Source: an uncultured Duncaniella sp. (lineage in GTDB: Bacteria > Bacteroidota > Bacteroidia > Bacteroidales > Muribaculaceae). Taken from it: a stretch of DNA of 49,035 nucleotides. The stretch is from contig CAJURI010000011.1 in the NCBI GenBank assembly GCA_910588795.1, positions 1 through 49,035 of the forward strand. The letters are read 5' to 3'. This document shows, piece by piece, positions 18,001 through 25,585 of the stretch. Each line of letters starts with the position of its first letter. Within the stretch, counting starts at the first letter, position 1. The notes beneath the pieces are model-generated. The model was not told the DNA's origin. It saw only the letters and a list, made by a program, of their open reading frames with translations, and did not search any database. The translations under genes were made by a program, and so were the position numbers.

Positions 18001-18186
18001 CACTCCGGTAAGGATGGCACCGTTAGCAATCTTACTGTTGATGTCATCGATAGCCGACTTGTTCTGAGCCACCTCAGTACGAAGCTGGTTGATGTCATCA
18101 TCGTAGTCCTTGCAAGAGGAGAGGGAGCCGGCTGTGCCCACTACAAGAGAGGCGAGCAGAAACCCGTTGATGAATTTTTTGTTCAT
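15007..18186 (-). CDS. Large surface lipoprotein with coiled-coil and collagen-like stalk
   Basis: A 1059-residue protein. The signal peptide ends in a lipoprotein cysteine at residue 25 (SLSSC), then an acidic coiled-coil stretch (about 27-55, DDDINQLRTEVAQNKSAIDDIN), a segment reminiscent of the DUF4988/PL29-lyase N-terminal domain, and seven Gly-X-Y triplets (glycines at 124, 127, 130, 133, 136, 139, 142). The remaining 900 residues are beta-rich, with repeated DYTLV/VSYTLEN-like strands and few charged clusters, as in Ig-like surface proteins. No lyase catalytic motif is visible. Base composition is visibly more AT-rich than neighbouring genes. It has its own promoter element and about 150 bases of leader. 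Surface exposure and adhesion or glycan binding are inference. Confidence 0.85.
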   Translation of the reverse strand: MNKKFINGFLLASLVVGTAGSLSSCKDYDDDINQLRTEVAQNKSAIDDINSKIANGAILTGVTSIENGIRVSVEKDGKPQTYDILNGAKGEAGAAAPVWSIKKGTAGDYTWFEGDKDTGLSAQGPQGLQGVQGNPGAQGAPGDYWAPNEDGSALVEHVWDAELNDGKGGYKETTNIKEIAIKLPDGTKKLTAVLDNDYLYLNGVDGQEGAVVISRNGYLKGLVFKPQVYLDGVEAALLQYTKGTYLAAVKNEVTGNVTSGTATLAYKIPLKINNVDVTVFPAYTTSTVAADKYDYAKAAVAEFNLNPTNANIGDCEFEFLPIENVDLISRSEAAVPALKVVKSEKGENGLLNVSYTLENPEALSHGTTAAPELPITALKAIRNIAEPEEGDNNIGLENAGSVVSDYFSLVNAQVAFTNLSYVPKTGTTVDSHLATTGKMAIEETDGTNAYNVVNVSYAKTFNLADTIRVCYTQTEFGATASATHKFLSLKEALDDWGLTAKYAMLGYMVGDSNTNESDYGTISAEGVFTPRFVDNGVWKPCVDSEGKVVDGARSALGRHPVVCVTLCKGDKVVLVGYVKMNIVEEINPDQPSIKDYTLVDGTAMPYLCTSTAFVVSTWKDMSGIVLSDLNIKAEEFQARYGAPKDGVFVKDGETYKAVTDCGTLVYNSDKGVDLTNGILTWAYGVDAAGVILEDYEGSVTLYKKFVNKTNENDVVYIGVTVNISPAPSFKFGTLNLAFVPESATDEVGMRVYQVNNGLGKNVTNFDYLLKDYYQENTIVASYDGAHAGYPDEIADLTVNQSYRFADNQKTGFSLDATKTKLAFGATYSDANIVASIDATTGKIVYGPVVAPATEPTEAAKTVLNEGNANYNVFANVQIDATYGTCKLTPAGVSDNVVKVDFRKPVLVGAVAGEKVYYDGVDPTRIPLGAFFTMSDSYGNPLFSFDTETEAYVDAKEIFAYFKIKSVEVELPVVSGIQFSTDGMTKVAGKDNTYTYAAAEGKTLEKVNFLNNCKIVCNYTSGVLERDQLNKVIKVTVKYYWGSQTKESSFDFMAGTKPKA

Positions 18187-18338
18187 ACGTAAATTGGTTA
18201 AGTTATAACTTTGGTTAAAGATATTTTGCTTGCTGCATCATGGTTACTGCCGCACTTATAGTCCTATTGCTCATGTGCTTATGTAACGTCCGACGTCCCA
18301 TCCGGCATCCGTATGGACACACTATGGGAATCGCTCTA

Positions 18339-18346
18339 CAAAGTTA
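18339..18346 (-). promoter_or_regulatory. -7 element for the large lipoprotein gene
   Basis: The minus strand reads TAACTTTG, a full TAnnTTTG match, ending 153 bases before the lipoprotein start codon. If used, it gives an unusually long leader, which contains complementary segments (see findings). It lies downstream of the small XRE gene, so the two genes need not share a transcript. Confidence 0.5.
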
Positions 18347-18449
18347 TGCCAAAGAAATTTCACATCCCCGATTATAGCGTTGCGGGATTGTCACACTTAT
18401 ATTGCAAAATACACACACAACCCTGCCGCACAGCATCTCACACCAATGC

Positions 18450-18677
18450 TCACGCATCGTCACGCCCCCCTTCGAGAGGCAGATTGCGGCTAAGCTCCGA
18501 AAAGAAATCACGATTGAGTATCACCGACAGCCGCTGAAGCAGCACTGTGTCGATGGAATGCTTCTGAAACAGGCGGTACACATTGGAGCGATCACAGTTA
18601 AGCTTGCGTGCGAGCCATGACACAGTGCGCTCCTGACGCTCGAGTTCCTCCTTGATCATAGTGCCGATTGATTCCAT
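18450..18677 (-). CDS. Small XRE-like helix-turn-helix regulator
   Basis: A 75-residue protein that is almost entirely a lambda-repressor-like DNA-binding domain. MIKEELERQERTVSWLARKL forms helices 1 and 2, then NCDRSNVYRLFQKHSIDTVLL gives the turn and recognition helix, followed by LQRLSVILNRDFF. There is no sensor domain, so control by a partner or autoregulation is likely. It lies 263 bases upstream of the large lipoprotein gene on the same strand and downstream of a structured non-coding region. The target is unknown; the adjacent lipoprotein gene is the obvious candidate, but that is only proximity. Confidence 0.82.
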   Translation of the reverse strand: MESIGTMIKEELERQERTVSWLARKLNCDRSNVYRLFQKHSIDTVLLQRLSVILNRDFFSELSRNLPLEGGRDDA

Positions 18678-19189
18678 AATATGACTATTATATTAAGGTA
18701 TATACGGCTCCCATCCCTAAGCCCCTGATTTAATTAATAGATTACGTACCCCTGTATCGGGAATGCGCATGAAAAACGTGGGATGGACTCGCAGCTGTCG
18801 CTCCCTTGATTCAAGGTCTTCGCATTACCCAACACAGAGGACCGACAACATCTGCAGCACCCCACGAGAAAGCATATAGCTGACCGCGCCACTCGTCGTG
18901 ACGCGGAGACATAGCTTACTGTGGACGCATTCCCTGTCGCTTCCTACCCATGTTGTATCAAAAGTTGCGAAGTTCTGAATCAAGTAGAGAAACTAAGAAC
19001 GAATTAACGTCTTTCAAAAAAACCCACCCCGCCGCTGCAGGGAGTTATCGAAATATTTTTCACAAAATTACGGATTTTCTTATGGCACTGACACATGAAA
19101 ATGATAAAAAATGTTATATCTTTGCAGCATGGAACAGGCATGCGCCCCGGCACGTGCCGGCTTCTCTCACGTAATCATCACATAACCTT
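18678..19189. other. 512-base gap with inverted repeats; possible structured RNA or long leader
   Basis: No convincing protein gene is present. The central part (about 18750-18940) is GC-richer than the rest of the gap and full of complementary segments. gggaatgcg (18759-18767) can pair with cgcattaccc (18831-18840, one bulge) or with cgcattccc (18926-18934, perfect). ccttgattcaagg (about 18813-18825) is self-complementary, and ccgcgccac (18884-18892)/gtgacgcgg (18898-18906) forms a hairpin with a 5-base loop. A near-consensus minus-strand promoter element (AACTTTTG, 18959-18966) faces this block. The right-hand part holds the promoter of the Na/Pi cotransporter gene. Confidence 0.4.
19117..19124 (+). 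promoter_or_regulatory. -7 element for the Na/Pi cotransporter gene
   Basis: TATCTTTG, a full TAnnTTTG match, lies 66 bases before the start codon at 19190 and is preceded by an AT-rich stretch. It would drive the 19190-26218 gene series. Confidence 0.6.
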
Positions 19190-21007
19190 ATGAGCTATAG
19201 TTTTTTAGACCTGCTGTGCCTGCTCGGCTCCGTCGCCCTGTTTCTGTACGGCATGAAAGTGATGAGCGAAGGTCTGCAGAAGGCTGCAGGCGACCGCCTC
19301 AGAAACATACTTTCCGCCATGACGCGCAACCGGTTCACCGGCATGCTCACCGGCATTCTCATCACCGCTCTCATACAGAGCTCCTCGGCATCCACCGTGA
19401 TGGTGGTGAGCTTCGTCAACGCCGGCCTGATGTCGCTCGGACAGTCTATGGCGGTAATCATGGGTGCGAACGTCGGCACGACCTTCACCGCCTGGATTAT
19501 CGCCCTTTTCGGCTTTAAGGTCAACATTTCGGCATTCGTGCTCCCGGTGATAGGCCTCTCCATACCGCTCCTCTTCAGCAAGAGCAGCCGCAACAAGTCG
19601 ATAGGCGAATTCTTCATAGGATTCTCGTTCCTCTTCATGGGCCTCGACCTCATAAGCACCTATGTGCCCGACCTCCAGAGCAATCCCGAGATGTTTGCTT
19701 TCCTTGAGCGTTACACCTCCATGGGATTCGGCTCCGTGCTCATATTCACATTCGTGGGCATCATCGTAACCATGGTCATACAGTCGAGCGCGGCAACATT
19801 CGCCATCACCCTCATCATGTGCAGCAAGGGATGGATCGACTTTGACCTCTCATGCGCGCTTGTCCTCGGATCCAACATAGGCACCACCATCACCCCGCTC
19901 ATGGCATCCATGGGTGGAAACATCGCCGCAAAACGCACCGCAATGGGCCACCTGCTCTTCAACTTCCTCGGCACGGCATGGACCCTCGCGATATTCTTCC
20001 CTTTCTGCCACTTCGCACAGTGGCTCACCGAGGAGCTCGGGCAGGGCGATCCGGGAGCCCTCTCGGCCTTCGTCAACCACATCGAGGCCACCGATCCCGA
20101 CACCTACAACCACCTATTCGACAACTCCCTCCCCGTCGGTCACCCCGTGTCGGCGCAGATAGCCGCCATGCAGCAGAGCGTGTCCATAGGGCTCTCGGTG
20201 TTCCACACGGTGTTCAACCTCATCAACCTCTCCGTGATGATATGGCTCACAGGCCTCTATGTCAAGATAGTAGAGCGGCTCGTACCGTCGAAGCCAAACC
20301 ATGAAGAGGAATTCCAGCTCAAATTCATACAGGGCGGCATGGTGAGCGCGTCGGAGCTCAACATATCACAGGCCGAAAAGGAGATAGTGGTCTACTCCCA
20401 GCGCGTGCAGAGGATGATAGGGATGGCCCAGAACATCATCCACGTCAAGGAGAACAGCGAGGAGTTCACACGCCAGTTCTCGCGGCTTGAAAAATACGAG
20501 GAGATATCCGACCGCATGGAGATAGAGATAGCCGACTACCTCAACCGATGCTCCGAAGGCCGCCTCTCCAACGAAGGCAAGCACCGCATAGCAGCCATGT
20601 TCCGCATAGTCAGCGAGATAGAGAGCATAGCCGACTGCTGCTACGGCATAGGCAAAATACTCATACGCAAGCGCGAGAGCAACGCACAGTTCACCGACGA
20701 GATATACCACGACATAGACTCGATGTTCATTGCCGTCGAAGCCGCCATGACCAACCAGATACTCCTGCTCAGGGACATGGAGCACGCCAATGAGAAGGAT
20801 ATAATAACTTCCTACAATCATGAGCGTGAAATCAACAATCTGCGCAACCAACTGCGCTCCGCCAACGTTGATAATATAAACGAGCACCATTACGAATACC
20901 AGGCCGGCATATACTTCATGGATGTCATAGGCTCCCTCGAAAAGATCGGCGACTACATCATCAACGTGGTCGACGAAGTGAAGAATCTGCTCCGCCTCGC
21001 CCGGTAA
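19190..21007 (+). CDS. Na+/phosphate cotransporter with PhoU-like C-terminal domain
   Basis: A 605-residue NptA/SLC34-type protein that imports inorganic phosphate with sodium. The N-terminal half is membrane-embedded and holds the two inverted-repeat signatures: QSSSASTVMVVSF starting at residue 63 and QSSAATFAITLIM near residue 200, plus matching GANVGTTFTAW and GSNIGTTITPLMAS segments. The C-terminal 220 residues are helical and PhoU-like (RMIGMAQNIIHV, MFRIVSEIESIADCCYGIGK). It has its own promoter element and is the first gene of a plus-strand series. The next gene begins 66 bases downstream. Confidence 0.93.
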   Translation: MSYSFLDLLCLLGSVALFLYGMKVMSEGLQKAAGDRLRNILSAMTRNRFTGMLTGILITALIQSSSASTVMVVSFVNAGLMSLGQSMAVIMGANVGTTFTAWIIALFGFKVNISAFVLPVIGLSIPLLFSKSSRNKSIGEFFIGFSFLFMGLDLISTYVPDLQSNPEMFAFLERYTSMGFGSVLIFTFVGIIVTMVIQSSAATFAITLIMCSKGWIDFDLSCALVLGSNIGTTITPLMASMGGNIAAKRTAMGHLLFNFLGTAWTLAIFFPFCHFAQWLTEELGQGDPGALSAFVNHIEATDPDTYNHLFDNSLPVGHPVSAQIAAMQQSVSIGLSVFHTVFNLINLSVMIWLTGLYVKIVERLVPSKPNHEEEFQLKFIQGGMVSASELNISQAEKEIVVYSQRVQRMIGMAQNIIHVKENSEEFTRQFSRLEKYEEISDRMEIEIADYLNRCSEGRLSNEGKHRIAAMFRIVSEIESIADCCYGIGKILIRKRESNAQFTDEIYHDIDSMFIAVEAAMTNQILLLRDMEHANEKDIITSYNHEREINNLRNQLRSANVDNINEHHYEYQAGIYFMDVIGSLEKIGDYIINVVDEVKNLLRLAR

Positions 21008-21073
21008 TCCCCCACACACAGCCCTGACGGGCCACATAAGCAACTCGCATAAATTAGCTGACACAGACCTACG

Positions 21074-22480
21074 ATGCCAACGCCCACCGACATACGCAAA
21101 TACTTCATCCAGTATTTCAGACTCACCGATTATCTCATATCCCAGGACCAGGCCGAACAGACCATACGGGAAGGAGTGACCTTCCGAGGCACCAACATCC
21201 TCATCCTCATCCTCGCGATATTCATAGCGTCACTCGGGCTCAACACCAACTCAACTGCCGTGATAATCGGCGCGATGCTCATATCGCCACTCATGGGCCC
21301 GATAATAGGCATAGGTCTGGGCGTGGGCATACAGGACTTCGAGCTGATCAAGCGGTCGCTGCGCAATCTCATAATGGCGACAGGGTTCAGTGTGCTCACC
21401 TCTACGCTCTACTTCCTCATTTCACCCGTGAGCGAAGGACACTCCGAACTGCTGGCGCGCACCTCCCCCACCATCTATGACGTGTTCATAGCACTCTTCG
21501 GCGGCGGAGCAGGCATCATAGCCATAGGATCCAAGTCGAAAGGCAACGTCATACCCGGCGTCGCAATAGCCACAGCACTCATGCCCCCGCTCTGCACCGC
21601 CGGCTACGGCATAGCCACCTGGCAGCTGGGCTACTTCTTCGGAGCCTTTTACCTGTTCCTGATCAACTCCATCTATATCGCGCTCGCCACATTCATCGGG
21701 GTGAAACTCATGCACTACCACCCCGTGGAGACCGACAATCTGCTGCGCGCCCACAAGGTGAGACGCATCATCTACACCATAGCGGTGCTCATGATGCTGC
21801 CGTCGCTCTACCTCACATACAACATGCTGCGTCAGAGCCGATTCACGGCCAACGCTTCCCGATTCGTGGCCGACGAATGCCGCTTCCCGGCCACAAGGGT
21901 GCTCAGCACCGACGCTACAATCGAAAAGGGCAACCGCACACTCACCATAACGCTCATAGGGAAGATTCTACCCGCCGACTCCCTCAACCTCGCGCTCTCA
22001 TCGCGTCTGCAGTTCTACGGCCTGACCGGCACCAAGCTCAACATCATACAGGGCGACACTCCCGACATCTCAAGCATGCAGGGCTCTTCGGTGCGCGACA
22101 TATACGAAATGGCTCAGACTTCAATAGCCGACAAGCAGGTGACCATCGACTCCCTGCGCGCCGTCATAGCCGAAAACCGCATAAACGACACCATATCGGG
22201 GCGCATAGCCCCCGAGGTCAAAGTCCTCTTCCCGCAGATCAGAAACCTCGCTGTGACACGCGCCATATTCGGCAACATCGACACCTCAAGGCTCGACACC
22301 GTCAACGTGGCTCTCGTGTCCTACTCCTCAACCCCGCTTCCCGCCGCAAAGCAGAAAGAGCTTCAGAGATACCTCGAGGCCAGGCTGCGTCTGCCGTCAA
22401 TATCTATTGTCAACGTGGGTGGCAGCATGAACGCCGGCCACTCCAATCAACAGCCAGCCAATGCAAAACGATCCCGTTAA
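21074..22480 (+). CDS. DUF389/TIGR00341-family membrane protein
   Basis: A 468-residue membrane protein. The N-terminal half has about six hydrophobic segments with the family motif NTNSTAVIIGAMLISPLMGP near 57-76, then GVAIATALMPPLCTAGYGIA. After the last membrane segment (about residue 245) comes a 220-residue soluble domain, predicted outside the cytoplasm, with alternating beta strands and helices (TLTITLIGKILPADSLNLAL). The transport or other function of this family is not established to my knowledge. Its last 20 bases overlap the start of the glycosyltransferase gene, indicating tight co-expression. Confidence 0.87.
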   Translation: MPTPTDIRKYFIQYFRLTDYLISQDQAEQTIREGVTFRGTNILILILAIFIASLGLNTNSTAVIIGAMLISPLMGPIIGIGLGVGIQDFELIKRSLRNLIMATGFSVLTSTLYFLISPVSEGHSELLARTSPTIYDVFIALFGGGAGIIAIGSKSKGNVIPGVAIATALMPPLCTAGYGIATWQLGYFFGAFYLFLINSIYIALATFIGVKLMHYHPVETDNLLRAHKVRRIIYTIAVLMMLPSLYLTYNMLRQSRFTANASRFVADECRFPATRVLSTDATIEKGNRTLTITLIGKILPADSLNLALSSRLQFYGLTGTKLNIIQGDTPDISSMQGSSVRDIYEMAQTSIADKQVTIDSLRAVIAENRINDTISGRIAPEVKVLFPQIRNLAVTRAIFGNIDTSRLDTVNVALVSYSSTPLPAAKQKELQRYLEARLRLPSISIVNVGGSMNAGHSNQQPANAKRSR

Positions 22481-23762
22481 CCGCCCCGCTCTCCCAGCCG
22501 TCCCCGACGCACTGAAGGGAAAGAAGATACTCCTCGTGAACCACAGCGACACCCTGGGAGAGGCATCAGGCGTGACATTCAGGCTGATGCAGACACTAAG
22601 GCGTCACGGGCTCGATGTCAGGATGATTGTGTTCACCAAACGCTCCGACTCTCCCAACGTCGATGACGTGGGCGAAAGGCTCGGCCGCGGCGTCAGATTC
22701 TGCCTCGAACGGATCAACATACTGCTGCACAACGGCTTCAAGACCGACAGCATGTATGCCATATCCACCGGAGTGTTCGCAAAGAACATTCACCACCATC
22801 CGTGGGTCAAGGAAGCCGACATAGTGTGCCTCAACTGGTTCAACCAGGGGCTCATGAACCTCGACGGCATACGCGCCCTGCACCGCATGGGCAAAAAGAT
22901 CGTATGGACCATGCACGACATGTGGGCATTCACAGGTGTGTGCCACCACTCGTTTGACTGCGAATACTACACCGACCATTGCGGCAACTGCATATATCTC
23001 GACAACGGCCACCCCGACGACATATCCCGTAAATACTGGAACCGAAAGAAAAAACTCTTCGACGAGATCCCCATGACATTCGTGGCCGAGACAAAGTCAC
23101 TGGAACTGAAAGCACGCCACTCTTCTCTCCTGCGCGACAAGCCTGTGATGACAATATGCAATCCATTCAACGTGGACTCATACTACACCACGCCAGGCAA
23201 GCATCTCGACTCGCTGCTCACCACGATGAAACCCAACCTGATACTAATGGGCGCGACACGCCTCGACAACCCTTCCAACGGGCTCGAATACGCGATAAAA
23301 GCTCTCAACAGGATATTCACCGACCACCCCGACGTAGCCAACAAGACGGCCGTCTACCTGTTCGGCGACATGCGAAGCCCCGAGAAGCTCGACTCGCTGA
23401 TCATGTCACACCGCTGGCTCGGACGCGTCCACGATCCCAAGATACTTCGCTACCTCTACAGCTCCGCCAAAGTGTTCCTCTCAACCAATCTCCTCGACAA
23501 AATGCCCGGCTCACTCATAGAGGGCATGGCCGGAGGTGCCACACCGGTCATGTTCAGGCAGCAGTTTCAGGACGACATGATCGTACACAAGGAAAACGGG
23601 TATCTGGCAGCCTACAAAGACCCGGCGGACCTGGCCGAAGGTGTGCTATGGGCCCTCAAGGCCGACATCTCCCGCGACGCACTGCACAACACTGTCAAGG
23701 AACGCTACTCCCCCGATATAATAGCCCGACAATACATAGATCTGTTAGGCACACTGCTATGA
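22461..23762 (+). CDS. Glycosyltransferase, GT4/GT1-like
   Basis: A 433-residue GT-B-fold glycosyltransferase. The N-terminal domain starts with KKILLVNHSDTLGEASGVTFRL. A characteristic segment WTMHDMWAFTGVCHHSFDCEYYT to HCGNC has a cluster of cysteines and histidines that recurs in Bacteroidota GT4 enzymes. The C-terminal nucleotide-sugar domain contains NLILMGATRLDNPSNGLEYAIKAL, LGRVHDPKILRYLYSSAKVFLS and GSLIEGMAGGATPVMF, the EX7E-like donor-binding region. It overlaps the DUF389 gene by 20 bases and is followed 52 bases later by an epimerase gene. Probably used in surface glycan assembly; donor and acceptor are unknown. Confidence 0.88.
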   Translation: MQNDPVNRPALPAVPDALKGKKILLVNHSDTLGEASGVTFRLMQTLRRHGLDVRMIVFTKRSDSPNVDDVGERLGRGVRFCLERINILLHNGFKTDSMYAISTGVFAKNIHHHPWVKEADIVCLNWFNQGLMNLDGIRALHRMGKKIVWTMHDMWAFTGVCHHSFDCEYYTDHCGNCIYLDNGHPDDISRKYWNRKKKLFDEIPMTFVAETKSLELKARHSSLLRDKPVMTICNPFNVDSYYTTPGKHLDSLLTTMKPNLILMGATRLDNPSNGLEYAIKALNRIFTDHPDVANKTAVYLFGDMRSPEKLDSLIMSHRWLGRVHDPKILRYLYSSAKVFLSTNLLDKMPGSLIEGMAGGATPVMFRQQFQDDMIVHKENGYLAAYKDPADLAEGVLWALKADISRDALHNTVKERYSPDIIARQYIDLLGTLL

Positions 23763-23770
23763 CAGGTGCC

Positions 23771-23786
23771 CCGGCCGAGCGGCCGG
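23771..23786 (+). other. Short GC hairpin in the glycosyltransferase-epimerase gap
   Basis: ccggcc (23771-23776) and ggccgg (23781-23786) form a six-pair GC stem with a GAGC loop, 8 bases after the glycosyltransferase stop. There is no T run, so it is more likely an mRNA processing or stability element than a terminator. Confidence 0.4.
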
Positions 23787-23814
23787 CCCGATGCCATCAC
23801 AATAATACAGAGAC

Positions 23815-24807
23815 ATGCCCAAGAAAGTACTTATAGTAGGAGCCGGAGGCTTCATTGGAGGCTTCATAGCCGCCGAATCATTACGCCGGGGATACGAGAC
23901 CTGGTGCGGCGTGCGCGAGTCGACATCCCGACGCTACCTCACCGACCCGGCCCTGAAGTTCATAACACTCGACTACGACAACACCGAGCGTCTCGCCGAC
24001 CAGCTGAAAGGGCACCGGTGGGACTATATCGTGTACAACCTCGGAGCCACGAAGTGTGTCAACTTCATGGACTTCAACCGCATCAACTACTGCTACCTGC
24101 GCGACTTCGTCGACACCCTCACCGAGGTCGGCGCGACACCCGAAAGGATGGTGTACATGTCGTCACTCTCCGCGATAGGACCCGGCGACGAGAAGAACTA
24201 CACCCCCCTCAGCGGCGACAGCATACCATGCCCCAACACCCGTTACGGGCTGTCGAAGATAAAGGCGGAGACATACCTCCAGTCCCTCCCCAAAGAGTTC
24301 CCATGGATCATACTGCGCCCCACAGGCGTCTACGGCCCCCACGAGCAGGACTACCTGATGATGATAAAGACCATTGACTCCCATTTCGACTTCGGGGTGG
24401 GCATGCGCAGGCAGATGCTCACGTTCATATATGTCGAGGACCTCGCACGCGCCATATTCGACGCCCTCGAGCGCGCCCCGCTCCACCGCAAATACATCAT
24501 CTCGGAGCCAAGGGCATACACCCAGAAGGAGTTCCGGCGCATAGTCTCCAAGGCCCTGGGACGCTCACTGGTCATTCCGGTCCGTCTCCCGCTCTGGGCC
24601 CTGTCGGTGGCATGCAGGATAAGCGAGAAATGGGGTGCGGCTAAAATGAAGGCCGTGACCCTCAACTCCGACAAATACAACATAATGGCCCAGCGCAACT
24701 GGTCGTGCGACATATCGCCCGCCGTACGCGACTTCGGTTTCGCGCCCGAGATCGATCTCGAAGAAGGGATACGCCGCACAGTCAAAGCCTATAAAGAATC
24801 CAAATAA
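23815..24807 (+). CDS. NAD-dependent epimerase/dehydratase (extended SDR)
   Basis: A 330-residue extended short-chain dehydrogenase/reductase. The dinucleotide motif GAGGFIG is at residues 10-16. The catalytic set is visible as MSSLSAIGPGDE followed by RYGLSKIKAE, i.e. serine, tyrosine and lysine in the YxxxK arrangement. The C-terminal half (RPTGVYGPHEQDY, FIYVEDLARAIFDAL) is typical of nucleotide-sugar epimerases and related reductases. It sits directly after the glycosyltransferase and 8 bases before a small membrane protein gene, so sugar-nucleotide modification is the likely role. The exact substrate cannot be read. Confidence 0.88.
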   Translation: MPKKVLIVGAGGFIGGFIAAESLRRGYETWCGVRESTSRRYLTDPALKFITLDYDNTERLADQLKGHRWDYIVYNLGATKCVNFMDFNRINYCYLRDFVDTLTEVGATPERMVYMSSLSAIGPGDEKNYTPLSGDSIPCPNTRYGLSKIKAETYLQSLPKEFPWIILRPTGVYGPHEQDYLMMIKTIDSHFDFGVGMRRQMLTFIYVEDLARAIFDALERAPLHRKYIISEPRAYTQKEFRRIVSKALGRSLVIPVRLPLWALSVACRISEKWGAAKMKAVTLNSDKYNIMAQRNWSCDISPAVRDFGFAPEIDLEEGIRRTVKAYKESK

Positions 24808-24815
24808 ACGGAGAT

Positions 24816-25076
24816 ATGCAACAAAAGACACCTCTCTGGATGACCATACTCATCATCCTCGTCACCCTGCCGCTGTTCACCTTCCCGGCTCTGCTCGACC
24901 TCTGTCCGCCGGAAGCAAGCGCGACACGCACTCTCGTATGGATCTATCCATTCTACATGCTTCTGTCAGCCTGGCTCGCCTGGAAAGCATACCCCTCACG
25001 CCACTACATAACCTGGCTCCTGATAGGGATAATGCTCCTCACCACCATAGCCGTACGCATGCTCACCGGCGCGTGA
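24816..25076 (+). CDS. Small three-helix membrane protein, unknown function
   Basis: An 86-residue protein with three hydrophobic segments (about 9-28, 40-57 and 65-82) separated by short loops. I recognise no motif. It begins 8 bases after the epimerase stop, which together with its length and membrane pattern makes it a real gene of the same operon. aroQ follows 73 bases later. Confidence 0.72.
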   Translation: MQQKTPLWMTILIILVTLPLFTFPALLDLCPPEASATRTLVWIYPFYMLLSAWLAWKAYPSRHYITWLLIGIMLLTTIAVRMLTGA

Positions 25077-25149
25077 CAGCCGCCGACGCGCACCCTCATT
25101 CACTGCTCATTCACTTGACACACAGCGACACATAACCCTCCCACAAGAA

Positions 25150-25572
25150 ATGAAGATACTCATCATCAACGGTCCGAACCTCAATCTCCTCGGCACGCGC
25201 GAGCCCGACATATACGGCTCACGCACATTTGAATCCTACCTCCGCGAGCTCCGCGAGATGCTCGACGGCGATGAAGTGGACTATTTCCAGTCCAATCATG
25301 AAGGGGACATCATCGACGCGCTCCACCGGGCCGACTGCGACGGCATAATCCTAAATGCCGGGGCCTATACCCACACATCGCTCGCCATAGCCGATGCAAT
25401 AAAAGCCATACAGATCCCCGTGATAGAGGTCCACATATCCAATGTGGCTTCGCGCGAGCCCATACGCCACACCTCGCTTATCGCCCCAGTGTGCCTCGGC
25501 ACCATAGCCGGATTCGGGCTCAACTCCTATTTCCTCGCCGCACAGGCCATAATCATGAATCCCGACCGATAG
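25150..25572 (+). CDS. aroQ: Type II 3-dehydroquinate dehydratase
   Basis: Removes water from 3-dehydroquinate to give 3-dehydroshikimate, step 3 of the shikimate pathway. The 140-residue protein has the family N-terminus MKILIINGPNLNLLGTREPDIYG, whose arginine and tyrosine in REPDIYG are catalytic in known enzymes. FQSNHEGDIIDALH, LNAGAYTHTSLAIADA and PVIEVHISNVASREPIRH follow, with the histidine of EVHISN expected to act in catalysis. Active form in the family is a dodecamer. It lies 13 bases before the O-methyltransferase gene. Confidence 0.96.
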   Translation: MKILIINGPNLNLLGTREPDIYGSRTFESYLRELREMLDGDEVDYFQSNHEGDIIDALHRADCDGIILNAGAYTHTSLAIADAIKAIQIPVIEVHISNVASREPIRHTSLIAPVCLGTIAGFGLNSYFLAAQAIIMNPDR

Positions 25573-25585
25573 GACCCGCACCCCC

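Noticed and set aside
18740..18940. tmRNA, RNase P RNA or a tRNA as an explanation for the structured gap
   Set aside because: I saw no tRNA-like acceptor end with CCA, no tag frame and no recognisable RNase P core. It stays unassigned.
18950..19174. A 74-codon plus-strand frame in the gap before the Na/Pi transporter gene
   Set aside because: It runs through the -7 element of the transporter gene, has no plausible motif, and its composition is that of the non-coding gap.
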